DNA from: Lepidostoma basale | Lineage: Eukaryota; Arthropoda; Insecta; Trichoptera; Lepidostomatidae | NCBI GenBank assembly: GCA_022606425.2 | Contig: JAHDVF020000512.1 | Coordinates: 1 to 64,000 of the forward strand | DNA: 64,000 nt | Reading direction: 5' to 3' | In this document: positions 1 through 10,254 of the stretch, piece after piece | Numbering within the stretch: the first letter of the stretch is position 1 | How the letters are laid out: each line of letters starts with the position of its first letter | The notes under the pieces: model-generated | Seen by the model: the letters and a program-made list of their open reading frames with translations, nothing else | What the model was told of the DNA's origin: nothing | The model's database searches: none | Translations under genes and position numbers: made by a program

Positions 1-84
1 TAAACAATTAATTATAACCATTTAACAATTATTTGTTATAAACTGTTAATGAATAAACTTTGTTTTTTATTAATTATTAGTTAT

Positions 85-240
85 TTATATATTATTGTAA
101 CACCTGATAATGTCAACATTGGTTGATGAAACAGCTGTCGCGTAAAATAAAATACAATTGTGATACAGAGTTTATTCATTAACAGTTTAAAATGTTAAGG
201 TATCATAGTGTTTCGGCCAAAACAACAGACTATTTAATTA
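85..240 (+). repeat. Repeat P copy with hammerhead-like motif
   Basis: One arm of the P palindromic repeat, which recurs near 12.7, 30.4, 30.8, 35.5, 38.7, 43.8, 49.0 and 53.1 kb. At 104-139 it reads CTGATAA, TG, a TCAAC/GTTGA hairpin, T, GAA, the self-complementary block ACAGCTGT, then C. That is the order of a minimal type I hammerhead ribozyme, with A instead of G at core position 8. The copy ends with the family phrase GTGTTTCGGCC near 215. Penelope-type origin is inferred. Confidence 0.5.
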
Positions 241-690
241 TTTATTTTCATTACAGAGATTTAAGTGTTTGGTTCCGTATACCATATGCTACAGAATATC
301 TAGTATAAATACTTTAGTTCTGATTTTTAATAATCCCACATCCATCTCTGCTTGGGGGAAAGTGTGGGTTAGGGCAGGCGAGCGCCAAACAGTGATTTAT
401 TACGTCGCCAGCAGACAGCAGTGAGATTGCAGGCCTTTGATTTTATCAAACTGTCTGACAAGTAGCTTCCCTCGTGGATTCAATTTCTCCGTCGGCATGC
501 ACGCCGCCTGGTGCCTCCTTTCTAAACTAAATCGGATGCAAAACACAAAACTTTTGATTTATATCGCCAACTTTTTAAAGTCGTCGAATCCAATTTACAG
601 TGAAATGGCTGAATATCTGTCATAACATATTTTAGAAAATCTTTTTTTTTGCCGAAACCCAATGATACTCATTAAACTAACTAACTAACT
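241..690. other. Non-coding stretch, nothing recognised
   Basis: No gene or known repeat is supported here. A short CTAACTAACTAACT run at 677-690 looks like the minus-strand tail of a LINE A insertion whose body is missing. Confidence 0.4.
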
Positions 691-691
691 G

Positions 692-930
692 GTGACCTTT
701 GTGGCCGAATGGTAAGTGCATTGACTGCCACCCCGAAGGTTCCGGGTTCGATTTCCGGCGACGGCAGTGTGATTGTCACACGGCCTTTGGTCTGGTGTAG
801 AATTCACGTGACAATAAAATGGCGACAGATTAGCTATCTATCACATGTCACGAGAATCACTATGATATCTATAAATACCCTTTACATCGATTTGGCTTAT
901 GCTGTCATGATGTAAAGAGCGATTCAACAA
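692..930 (+). mobile_element. SINE C, tRNA-derived, with intact box A and box B
   Basis: The head carries a pol III box A (TGGCCGAATGG, 702-712) and box B (GGTTCGATTTCC, 745-756), spaced as in a tRNA gene. A conserved body follows, including the phrase GTCTGGTGTAGAATTCACG. The 3' end runs into a long AAT repeat. At least seven other copies lie in the window. SINEs are copied by a partner LINE; the partner is not identified by sequence here. Confidence 0.8.
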
Positions 931-964
931 AATAATAATAATAATAATAATAATAATTATAATG

Positions 965-1035
<71 letters not shown>
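930..1035. repeat. (AAT)n microsatellite
   Basis: About 100 bp of nearly pure AAT repeat lies between the SINE C tail and a minus-strand LINE A 3' end. The same repeat, read on the minus strand, gives an isoleucine-rich open frame that is not a gene. Confidence 0.95.
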
Positions 1036-1036
1036 T

Positions 1037-1412
1037 AAATAACCATCACGCCGTCTTCCCGGTGAGGTAGGCAGAAAGAATGGAACGCCACACTGTTCTG
1101 TCCTGACACACTTTCGCTCTCGATTCCTCAACATTCATACATCTTGCCATGCACGCATTTAATATTTAATCGATATTTAATATTTGATTGATTTGATCGT
1201 GCCACGTTTTCCTCGGTCTTCCTCTCTTTCTAGCTCCGTTCACGTCGTTTACATATACCTTCGTCACCATTCTGTCTTCACTCATTCTTTCCATGTGTCA
1301 AACCATCTTAACGATCCTTTCATTATTTTGTTCATAACACTTTAATTCGCACCCCATTCACTTATTATACTTGCATTTGACACTGTTTCATATACAGATT
1401 TACCACACATTT
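1037..1412 (-). mobile_element. LINE A 3' end, 5'-truncated
   Basis: Minus-strand match to the C-terminal coding end and 3' tail of LINE A, the commonest LINE here. The family's tail hairpin motif and the region coding for a GRPRKTW-type motif are recognisable, but frames are broken. It abuts the AAT repeat. Confidence 0.75.
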
Positions 1413-1414
1413 TA

Positions 1415-1558
1415 TTGTTAACATTTTCAAAATGAGGAAGGACGACTGCAATCCGAAACTTGTTTATAAAAAAAAAAAAAATGTGGTGCAAATATAATGT
1501 TCTTTAAAAGGTTCAAGTGTGAATCTACAGCATAAAGTGATGGCGAATACATATGAAA
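1415..1558. other. Short AT-rich spacer
   Basis: Contains a poly-A run near 1469. Nothing else recognised. Confidence 0.4.
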
Positions 1559-1559
1559 T

Positions 1560-1970
1560 ATCTCCAGGCGGCTTCTAACAATGCGCTAATGGCGGGGTAG
1601 CCTTTCACATTGTGTTAAAAAGATGTTATGCTAAATGCTTAATAAACATAAATCTTCATAGATGGCGTTAGTATGTAGATTATATAGAGTAATCTTAGAG
1701 ATTAACATATATAATCAAATCTTCATAGATGGCGCATTGAAACTGACATGTGAATTCTGGTGTTGGACTTTAACATATATATGGTACAACTTCCAAAAAT
1801 TTTTTAGACATGGTCATAAGAAAGGCGGAATGGGGAATGTTGTAATTACATAAAGCGTGCGCTTAGCCCAGCCAATGATAGGTCATAAGTCCTATAAACA
1901 CCTTGATCAACCATATTCAGTTTCCAATTTGCATCTTCGTCTCTATTGAGATACAATTAAATCATGAATT
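1560..1970 (+). repeat. Repeat L (non-autonomous, about 400 bp)
   Basis: Shares its whole length with 55397-55796 and its right half with 14475-14715. Constant landmarks are CGGCTTCTAACAAT at the left, CATAGATGGCG in the middle, GACAGGTCATAAGTCC-like sequence, and the end phrase CTCTATTGAGATACAAT. No open frame or pol III boxes were found. The copy at 55.4 kb interrupts LINE K, which shows L is mobile. Confidence 0.65.
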
Positions 1971-1974
1971 GATA

Positions 1975-2635
1975 ACCCGCAATGGGTGAAATCCTGTATT
2001 CGTATACAAGTATATGTATACATTAAAAAAATATTGATAATATTTTACCAGAATATAAATTTATTATCATACATTGATTATAGTACCAAAATAATTGCTT
2101 CAAACCAAATCGTCTATTCTTGCATACCAATAGTAATATTTATGTGTACCTCAAATTGGCTATAAGTAGTTATCACAATTATGTACATACAATATTAATA
2201 TGCAAATTTATGGAGGAGGATTCGATTATTGATTGCGAAGTGTTAATTTGGGTGATAATAGGGGATGGTTCGCGTGGGATCTAAGGGTTGCTGGGGCCAG
2301 GGGTGGGATGGGGCAACGGGAAGTTAGGGCATCCCGAATTAGCTAACCTCCCTCATGCAATTACCACAGTCCAGTGGCGAACGTGGTTTTTCTGCAGATT
2401 TGAATATGATAGCGCTAAAAAAGTTAAAATTAAGTGACCTATGATTATAAAAATTTGTAATAAATAAAGCAAAAATAAGTATCTATTTTTATTTTATTTT
2501 GAATGTCATTAGGCTTTGATCTTTGAAATATTAATACCATTTTTTAGTGAACAACAAAGCATTACGTTGTTTCATTGGAGGGGTATGCAGAGAGAATGGA
2601 GCGCAACACTTCTCTTATCCTTACAAAGAATTGAA
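1975..2635. other. Unassigned non-coding stretch
   Basis: No coding signal. A G-rich patch lies at about 2265-2330. A LINE A-like tail remnant (GGTATGCAGAGAGAATGGA) occurs near 2582. CAGTGGCGAACG near 2373 resembles a hAT end but no partner end was found. Confidence 0.35.
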
Positions 2636-2647
2636 TAAGCACCTCAT

Positions 2648-2876
2648 AATAGCAACAATAACAACAACAACAACAACAAACCATCACGCCGTTTCTCCGT
2701 AGGGGTAGGCAGAGAGAATGGACCGCCACACTACTCTATCCTGGCACACCTCTCGAGGAGTCGAGGCAGACCGAGGAAAACATGGCATGATCAAATTAAT
2801 CAAATTTTAAAGGTTGGTCATGTTAGAAGTCGGAAGAATCGACGTGCGTGTATGACTCGCTGTATGAATGTGGAGG
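2648..2876 (-). mobile_element. LINE A insertion with inverted 5' part (twin priming)
   Basis: From left: an (AAC)n tail, then the LINE A 3' end on the minus strand (2678-2756), then the immediately upstream part of the same element on the plus strand (2756-2876). The two parts meet with almost no loss. The whole is flanked by AAGCACCTCAT at 2637-2647 and 2877-2887, a target-site duplication of 7 to 11 bp (AAGC may partly belong to the element). Confidence 0.75.
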
Positions 2877-2935
2877 AAGCACCTCATTATTTTCTATATA
2901 ATGCAAATAAATAAAAAAATCCTTTATACTATACT

Positions 2936-3150
2936 AACTAACTAACTAACCATCACGCCGTCTTTCTGAAAGGGTAGGCAGAATAAATAGACTGTCATAC
3001 TTTAGCCGATGCGGCACTCCATCGTTCTCTTTTCGCCCCCGCGGGAGACCGGTGTGATGGGTTGCGAACCTCTTTGCCAATAATAGGCATCTCCCGCGCA
3101 CACTTCGATTGTCCAACGTCCACAAAATAAATCGAAATCAAATAATATAA
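2936..3150 (-). repeat. Repeat B with LINE A-type tail
   Basis: Begins with (CTAA)n and the LINE A tail, then a body unlike LINE A containing GCACACTTCGATTGTCC and TAGGCATCTCCCGCGCAC. Full copies lie at 16280-16558 (+) and 26763-27045 (-), and a split one at 57790-58572. It lacks an open frame and probably uses LINE A machinery through the shared tail. Confidence 0.7.
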
Positions 3151-3164
3151 AATACAATTGATTC

Positions 3165-3295
3165 CATTTAAGTTTATGGCTTGGACTGGTTTTGGCAGCT
3201 CGCTGTCATTTTTTGGTTTGGACTTGACCAGAACCAGAAGATGGCAGCGAGCTGCCGTAACCGGCCGAAGTCATTAACCTAAGTGGAATTAAACT
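3165..3295. repeat. Small foldback repeat with degenerate hammerhead-like centre
   Basis: The two arms carry GGCAGCTCGCTG and CAGCGAGCTGCC as inverted partners. The right arm reads CAGAAGA, T, GGCAGC-GA-GCTGCC, GTA, ACCGGC, which is the P/Q-type layout with several core changes. Confidence 0.5.
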
Positions 3296-3299
3296 ATTT

Positions 3300-3945
3300 T
3301 ACATATATTTTATAAAGGAATTTTTCAATTAATTAATAATTTGTTTTGCTCTTTTCTGTTTGTCCCCGCAAGAGAAGCGACGTGATGGATGGCAGACCTC
3401 ATCAGCGTCACCAGGCATTAACCGGTATCCATTTAACCCTACAATGATGCACACATGAATTACAGTAAGTTTTTTTCTTAATATTTTTATATTGAGTGGA
3501 ATAAACAAGACTAATGCACTGTTGGTAATATGACTAAATCATCAAACATCAATATGAGAAACATAAACACAAAGTTTATTTATTTATTTTATATTTATAA
3601 AAAATCTGCTTAAAAAACTAATTACATAGTTTTAAAACCATGCAATATAATTGAAGTGTTTGTGTTTAAATAACTTCGAAATCTTCTTCGAAGTTTCAAT
3701 CCTAGGGATAAGTTAGCAGCAAACCTTTAGTTTTGTCTTCCGCTGCGCTTGGTCTTCTGCAGCCCCCTTCAACTCGGATATTCCCGTCAGGGCGCGGGGG
3801 CGCCCTCTATATTTTTCCTTGCACCATCCTTTTCATTATGTCATGCAGGAGACCGTATTCGATGAATAATTCTTATAAACGGATGAAAGGATAGGAAAAG
3901 ACAAAAAGTATTATTGCTATGTGTATATTTCAGATTCACATTACA
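3300..3945. other. Unassigned non-coding stretch
   Basis: No gene recognised. A GC-rich patch with GGCGCGGGGGCGCC sits near 3790-3805. It may be an old LINE 3' end but this could not be shown. Confidence 0.3.
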
Positions 3946-3949
3946 TCAG

Positions 3950-4140
3950 GCGAAGAGGTAAGACCTACGACTGTCACACCGATGGTCCGGGGTTCGATAC
4001 ACACGGCAATGGTAGTGTGATTGTTAAACTGTCTTTTGTCTGGTGTAGAACTCACGGGACAATAAAATGGCGATAGACTAGCTATAAGAATCAATAATGT
4101 CATAAGAATCAATATCCAAAAAGGTGTATACAGTAATTGA
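3950..4140 (+). mobile_element. SINE C, degenerate copy
   Basis: Matches the SINE C body (GTCTGGTGTAGAACTCACGG, ACAATAAAATGGCGATAGA) and has box B-like GGTTCGATAC at about 3992. Box A is damaged. It ends in the second type of SINE C tail, GTATACAGTAATTG, not the AAT repeat. Confidence 0.65.
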
Positions 4141-4159
4141 ATTCAAATAATCTTCTTCT

Positions 4160-4400
4160 TCTGATTGTACATCTTGCGATCTGTTTATGCAGAATATCAA
4201 CTGTCTTTCTGTAATGAAGACGACCAGCCTTCTCTCCATCTCTTTGGTGGTCGACGACCCTCTGGAGTCTCGTGCATCACGATCTTAGGAATTTTTGTTG
4301 GATCCATTCTCTCGATTGGTCCCTCTAGAATTGTCTTCTCTGCCTACTCCATCTCAGTGAATCTTCAATTTTGTAGGGTTTGCATGAGAATATCTGAGAA
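4160..4400 (-). pseudogene. LINE F-like C-terminal fragment
   Basis: The minus strand encodes a LINE C-terminal stretch with the motif EGRRPPKRWREGW and upstream ERMDPTKIPKIV, flanked at its 3' side by a GAA-rich tail (the CTTCTTCTTCT run on the plus strand). This GRPP.RW.D pattern is typical of the region downstream of the reverse transcriptase in several insect LINEs. Truncated and not functional. Confidence 0.6.
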
Positions 4401-4439
4401 ATATAAGCTAAAACATATTTTCCTTTAGTTTTATTATTT

Positions 4440-5538
4440 CCCCCTGGCCAAATGTCAAACAAGATTCTTTGAGAAATTGAGCAATCTGAAATAAAAAGTA
4501 GCATACATTATAAATAGGCAATTTCTGGCAGGTAATTTCTTTTGTATTTTATAACATATATATCACTACACAAAACAAAATAATAAAATTGATCGGATGT
4601 CTCGGGGATATTTTTGTAGGCCTTCGCACTTAAATGATAAACTTTTATAATCCGATTGTTTAGTAATTTCCCCTCAAACGAATGAAATAAAAAAACAAAA
4701 TAATACGAGTATAATAAAGTGAATTATTGAGAACATACCTTCAATCGAAATATCCATAATGTAAAACCAAACAATAATGCTAAAACTTTGCTAAAAAGGC
4801 GTTGTCAACTTGGGAATGCAAACGCTACTAAAACAATGAGAAATGTTTGGTGCGATAATTAGTAAATTTGGGAACATCGCATCGCGTTAACACTTTTGTC
4901 ATGTGGGTAATTGACTTGGATTATGATGCTCCATTTATGTTTTAAGATATTATGTAAGAAAAAATTGGAATTAAAAATAGTGAATAAATAACTCGCTTTC
5001 CCGCTAAAATTGACTTAAAAACCGTGTGTCGTCGAAATAAAGTTGCATCCAGTGAAGCAGATGTTCGTCGTCGATTTTGAGCTTAGATATTTTACGGTTA
5101 AGAAAAAAAACCAACTAATTATGCATGAAAAATAAAGCCAACAAATAGCTCTACACGAATAATATCTCATAAACGTGATACCTTTACCGTATTCGGACAC
5201 AAACTGGTTCAAACCAGACAGTTTCAAAATAATGGTTTAATTCCTGGTCCATCTAATAAATGTAAGATCGCGAATAAAAATATCCATTTTATATTTGTTA
5301 GTGCTTATAAAAAGACTTAAACATGAATGCCACTGCAGTGTACTACTCGTAGCAATGTTTTGGGTAACATTAAATCCTCAATAATATCAATTGAAGCGAA
5401 GTGCGATATTTGCATGGAGCATTTCACTAAGTAAGCTTTAACTAGAGCAAGCCCATCGACGAGATGTTTATCTCCTTCTACGATTATTATATTCGAATGA
5501 TCTTATGATAAATGCATCATTATATAACTAACTACTAA
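4440..5538. other. No gene or repeat recognised
   Basis: About 1.1 kb of AT-rich sequence. The short open frames here lack codon structure or recognisable motifs. Confidence 0.4.
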
Positions 5539-5539
5539 C

Positions 5540-5592
5540 TAACCATCACGCCGTCTCCCCGAAAAGGTAGGCAGAAATAATGGACTGTCACC
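5540..5592 (-). mobile_element. LINE A/B tail fragment
   Basis: CTAACTACTAACTAACC followed by the LINE A 3' hairpin region, then unrelated sequence. Only about 50 bp of the element's 3' end was inserted or remains. Confidence 0.6.
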
Positions 5593-5899
5593 ATTATATT
5601 ATAATCATTCATCATATAATATATAATATATGTCCATCATTATATAATGTTGTGGAATAAGCTATTTTAGAAAGGGTTATTTTAACGAAAAAAAAAACAA
5701 AGTGTACATGTATTATGATAAATAAATTCAACGTTTTTCTACTAAAAGCCCTTCGAAATTCATTCATTGCTATTTCGAAATTCTTTAGAAATACGTCGAG
5801 ATAAGCAAACTTATGCACGTTAAATATTGTTTATGATACTTAGTAAATTATTCTGCTTATTATACTTAATTAACTGATTATGTATTATATTTTTATATG

Positions 5900-6275
5900 C
5901 TAAATAAATTGATTAACACAAATCTTCGCAGAATCTTCGGACCCATTAAGGATGGTCAGACGTGGAGAAGGAGACACAACACCGAACTCTACGATCTATA
6001 CCAGGACGTCAGCGTGGTCAAGTTTATAAAGATTAACATACTGCGCTGGCTAGGGCACTTGCACCGCATGGGAGATCTGGAGCCCTTCAAAAGAGTGTTG
6101 TATGACAATCCAGCAGGGCGAAGAAGCATCGGTAGGCCGAGACTGCGATGGCTGGATGGTGCCGTGGCAGATTGTCGGGTCCTGGAGCAGCAAGACTGGG
6201 AGGTAGCGGCTAGAGACAGGACGGGATGGAGACGTTTCTTGGAGGAGGCCAAAACCCACCAAGGGTTGTAGCGCC
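5900..6275 (+). pseudogene. LINE G reverse-transcriptase C-terminal remnant
   Basis: An open frame of 124 codons encodes a LINE C-terminal domain: NTELYDLYQDVSVV, then LRWLGHLHRM, then GRPRLRWLDGAV and RDRTGWRRFLEEAKTH. The order of these motifs is that of the post-RT region of insect non-LTR elements. The catalytic RT palm is absent, so this is a 5'-truncated copy even though its frame is still open. Confidence 0.75.
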
Positions 6276-6289
6276 GGAGAAGAATGATA

Positions 6290-7440
6290 AATATGTATGT
6301 TAGAGTCCGTTCACGACAGGGAGATCACTTGCAATAGTATGAATGACAGTGCGTTTACAAAAAATCTTGACGCTATTTTTATTTAATTTTTTTATGATTG
6401 GAAAACCAATAATATATTCAAACATTGAAATAAATAAACATGTTATTTTTATGAATTATTTATTAACGAAAATGCTATCGGCTTTATTCCAATAATTATC
6501 AGAATTAAGTTAAGATTCATTGAAATTATAGTTTCCTTATTAATTTTTTCTTGGAAAAGTGAAAAAGGGTGAGACTAACAATAATAATGATACTTTTTTT
6601 TCCTTTATTGGTTTTTATTATAACAATATTCGAACCTTGCAGGTGTTTATCTCTAGTATATTATAAAATTTCTTTCTGGATTATGTATTTAAACTGGACA
6701 GAGCTGACTCAGTCAATATGGGAATAATCAATAATAAAATAATATTTCAAAAATACTCCTGCAAAACGAGTAATTTTTGAATCACCGAGTATATGAGATG
6801 CCAAAGAATGCCAAATACGTACGGTTCCCTCCATGTCTCGGAACGTACAGACGCCGCGCGGCTCATTTGACTCGGTAACCAATCAAAATGCAAAAACTAT
6901 CACCGCACTCATATATCGATACGAGATCTTCAATTTGTGAATGAATTCTACCTTAGATTTCATTCTCGATTTTGTATAATCTAGATAGGCTCACAAATCA
7001 TAGGTAATTTTCATATCAAATGTATGAAGGTTTATTTATTCAAGACGATGTATACTTTATGTAGTGTTACTAAATTGTAATGGGTGATAATTCAGTAATA
7101 TCGAATATTCGCTGGTGTATGGAAATTCAAATGCTGTGTAAATATTTATATTATGGAGTGAATATTGGTAATTTCCAATACTGTTAATTAAATTTGTATA
7201 GGGAGAGGTAATTGTGTATCTTTCAGTGTGGATACACTGTAAATCATATCCACAAGTGTAAATCGAATGATAAGTTTGTTACCTGTGAAATGGAAACGCG
7301 TTATGATATTTAAAATTAGAACGCTATTTTATTTACATTGGATATGTGTGTAGTGATGAATACCAGGTTTATATGTAGAGCGTTTGAATGGAATGAAATA
7401 ATTTTGGAATTCAATGAAATGAAGCAAAATTATTAAAATA
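6290..7440. other. No gene or repeat recognised
   Basis: AT-rich stretch without supported features. A short CGTCTGTTTTCTGGAACTTT near 7447 marks a Q-type repeat end. Confidence 0.4.
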
Positions 7441-7469
7441 AAAAACGTCTGTTTTCTGGAACTTTAATT

Positions 7470-7815
7470 ATACTTTATCTATGAAAGAGCTGAAAGGGTT
7501 TGAAGCAGGTGCAAAAGTGAACGGTGTGTCAGTAAGCTGTTTGTCGAATGCGGACGACGCTGTGCTACTTGCAGACAACGAGCATGAACTACAAACCCTG
7601 GTGTCTAGTATGTATGAGGTATGCAAGCGATACGATTTGATGATGAATGTGAATAAGTCCAATGATTTTTGAAAAAGAAGGAAACATGACAATATGCAAC
7701 ATTAGTGTAAACGGTGAAAATCTGGAACAAATGGATGAATTTGTTTATTTAGGAAGTATGTTTACAATGAATGGGAGAGTGCAGAAGGATACTGAAAGAA
7801 GGATTGTGCATGGTT
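7470..7815 (+). pseudogene. LINE A reverse-transcriptase palm fragment
   Basis: Two overlapping frames encode SNADDAVLLADNEHELQTLV followed by a LMMNVNKS region and then CNISVNGENLEQMDEFVYLG. The first contains the RT catalytic YADD box with Y changed to N; the last is the conserved F.YLGS block downstream. A frameshift at about 7665 separates them. The same segment recurs at 29.74 kb. It stops abruptly before an unrelated LINE D fragment in opposite orientation. Confidence 0.8.
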
Positions 7816-7857
7816 TAGTTTTACGATTGGCCCCGATAGGTGACCATTAAAACCTTC

Positions 7858-8335
7858 TTAGTTAGAAAGTTTCAATCCTGGGATTGGTTTGCAGCAATTT
7901 CTTCTATTCTTCTCCTCCATTCTTCCCTGTCTTGTGCGGCTCTTTTGAAATCTGCATATGATGAGCAGCGCACGTCCACCAACAGGTCTTCCAGGTACCC
8001 TCGGCATAGGCGTCCCCTAGAGTTTGTCCCCTCGGCCATACCCTCCATTATGGCATGCAATAGACCTTCTTGCGTATTACATGGCCGATCCATCTTGCAC
8101 GCCTTTCGGAGAGGGTCCTGAGCAGGTGCCTTCCTCCTTTGATTCTTTGAAGAACTTCCTCATTCGTGATGTGGTCTCTCCAGGAAATTTCTTATAGTCT
8201 TCTATAGGACCACATCTCAAAAGCCTCAAGTCTCCGCTTATCTTTTTCGGATAGGCATCATGTCTCGCAGCCGTACATCAAGATACTCCATACATAGGTC
8301 TTGATGAGGAGTATTCTCAGTTTTAGGTCTATATT
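7858..8335 (-). pseudogene. LINE D C-terminal fragment
   Basis: Minus-strand copy of the LINE D segment that is open at 22494-22997. Recognisable pieces are HAIMEGMAEGTNSRGR, YLEDLLVDVRCSSYA and the C-terminal IEEIAANQSQD. The N-terminal part is frameshifted. Both D copies begin at nearly the same point of the element. Confidence 0.75.
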
Positions 8336-8544
8336 ATTTGATTCTATTTATTTATTAAAACCTTCTAAGAAGTTCATTAATAGTTGACCTTCTGAGAATG
8401 CAAATTTATGAAACCAGGTTGCAAACGCACCTGCAAATTAAAGTCAAGAGCAATGTAAAAAACGATTTAAAAAAATGTCATTTTGTAGATAATATATCGA
8501 AAATACGAATATTGAAAAACGTAAGCTAAAGCAGATTATAGCAT

Positions 8545-8680
8545 AATAATTAAATAAAACGATGTTTTTTAACTACTTCCACTTTTGTCTTTATTTAGAC
8601 AGCGACCGGTTTCGCCAGGCTCGTTGGCATCGACAGCTTATAGCAGGCAGGACAACGTCTGTCGGGTCCGCTAGTTTAAA
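8545..8680 (-). repeat. Half of the 48.1-kb palindrome family
   Basis: Matches the left arm of the foldback at 48105-48281, including CGATGTTTTTTAACT and GCGACCGGTTTCGCC. Read on the minus strand it has a GCCA/TGGC hairpin, GAA, ACCGGT, C. The leading core is CTGTCGA instead of CTGANGA. The second arm is absent. Confidence 0.6.
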
Positions 8681-8689
8681 TATATTAAG

Positions 8690-9180
8690 GATTCAATAAA
8701 AAATTCTCTCAATGAATAAGTTGAATGTAAAGATTTATTTTAAAATTAGATTTAAAAGAGGAAGGTCAAAGGGTAAAAAAGTTTAACATTTTAATTAAGG
8801 TGTTTCAGAAAAAGGGAGAATGGTGGCCATTGTTATTTTCATTTATAGGTCACGGGTCAGTGAAAACCGATTAGATTGTTCAGTTTCAACTAATGAAAAA
8901 AACTTTGTAATTACGCTTTATCCAAAAATACTTGAAAGAATAAAGCTTATTTAATTATCAAGTAAAAAAGACTAATTGAAATTCAGACATCACAGTAAAA
9001 TAATCAGGAATTAAAACGAAAGAAAATAACTATAATCTAGAATTTTTTTAGAGTTTACTCCTTTGATTGTACCAAAAATAAGATGGGCAGCGAAATCGAG
9101 TGTTAACAAAAAGTGAAGTCGTTATATTGCCCCTACGCGCAACATATACATGCGCATCTTATACTGAACGCGTGTATATG
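8690..9180. other. No gene or repeat recognised
   Basis: AT-rich, no supported features. Confidence 0.4.
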
Positions 9181-9183
9181 ACA

Positions 9184-9770
9184 ATGAATGGACCGCCACA
9201 CTGTTCTATCTTGACATACTCTTCTCGCTTCCTCAACATTCAAATATCGTGTCATGCGCACACGTCTATTTTTACGACTCCTTACCACGGTTTCGACTTC
9301 TATTTCTAGTTTCGTTTACGTGGTTTATATATACTATACATTCTTTCTATGGGTCTAAAACAAAGGTTTTCAATCTTTTTTGGTCCACTGCCCCCTTTAT
9401 AAGAAAAATAAACGTTCAACGCCCCCTCCCATAAATTTTCTTCGAAATATGGGAAAATGATTACAATACATACAATAACAAAATAAAAAAATATTTAAGT
9501 TTAATTTGCTTTATTAGTACCTAAGTGATTAGCGTGTTCTTTTTTCGTCTTTTTAGACTATATTTTTTTATTTGCCAAAGCTCTCTGTTTTTTCTGGGTC
9601 TTCTACTGCCCCCTGAAAGGCTCAAACGCCCAAAAGGGGGCGTTATCGCCCACTTTGAGAACCTAGAGTATAAACCATATGAATGATTTTTCATTACTCT
9701 GTGTACAACTCTTTCATTCGCACATGTTTCATTTCATATATTACAATATTTAGACGAATGTGAGATAAAT
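9184..9770 (-). mobile_element. LINE A fragment split by a hAT MITE
   Basis: Minus-strand LINE A sequence occurs at 9184-9360 and resumes at 9668-9770, separated by a 307-bp element. The LINE A consensus runs smoothly across the gap once one copy of the 8-bp duplication is removed. All frames are damaged. Confidence 0.7.
9361..9667. mobile_element. hAT-type MITE inside LINE A
   Basis: Ends are CAAAGGTTTTCAATC and, inverted, TCTAGGTTCTCAAAG, matching the usual hAT end CAG.GGTTCTCAA with mutations. The flanks GTCTAAAA (9353-9360) and GTATAAAC (9668-9675) each differ by one base from GTCTAAAC expected in LINE A, which fits an 8-bp hAT target duplication. Both subterminal regions carry CCCCCT/AGGGGG-type blocks. 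No transposase inside. Confidence 0.7.
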
Positions 9771-9782
9771 CTGTATATGATA

Positions 9783-10250
9783 GAATCATCATCATCATCA
9801 GCCGTCTGTCATCCACTGCTCAAAGTAGGTCTCCCCCAAAGCATGCCACCGCCCCCTATCCATTGCCGCTCCCTTCCATCCATGTCCAGGAACCTTCTTC
9901 AGATCGTCGGTCTAGTAGGCAGGGGAACGTCCAACTCTGCGGAATCCTGTACGCGGTCTCTACTCCAGAACCAGTGTCCCCCATCGGCCGTCGGTTCTCC
10001 GATAGATTTGGCCACCCCTCGCCACTTCAGCCCGCCCATCCTCAGAGCCACCTCAGTCACCTTGGTTTGCTGTCGAATAAATTCGTTTCTAAATCTGTCT
10101 CTCAAGGTTATTCCAAGCATGGCTCTTTCCATAGCGCGTTGGGCGACCTTGAATCTGTAGACCAGACCTTTTGTCTGTGTCCACGTCTCGGCTCCGTACG
10201 TGATGACTGGCAAGACGCACTGATTGAAGACGTAAGCTAAACGTAAGTCT
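9783..10250 (-). pseudogene. LINE E (RTE-like) C-terminal end
   Basis: Starts on the plus strand with (ATC)n and GCCGTCTGTCATCCACTGCT, the typical 3' end of this lepidopteran-style LINE. The minus strand encodes VYRFKVAQRAMERAMLGI, LRDRFRNEFIRQQTKVTE and GLKWRGVAKSI pieces. Two further copies are at 23.08 and 56.49 kb. Frameshifted near the GRPP-type motif. Confidence 0.8.
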
Positions 10251-10254
10251 TGAG

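Noticed and set aside
702..756. A true tRNA gene at the SINE C head
   Set aside because: Box A and B fit, but the acceptor and anticodon stems do not fold as a complete tRNA, and the same sequence recurs with a common body and tail.
841..1134. 97-codon minus-strand frame rich in isoleucine
   Set aside because: It is the translation of an AAT microsatellite and a LINE A tail, not a protein.
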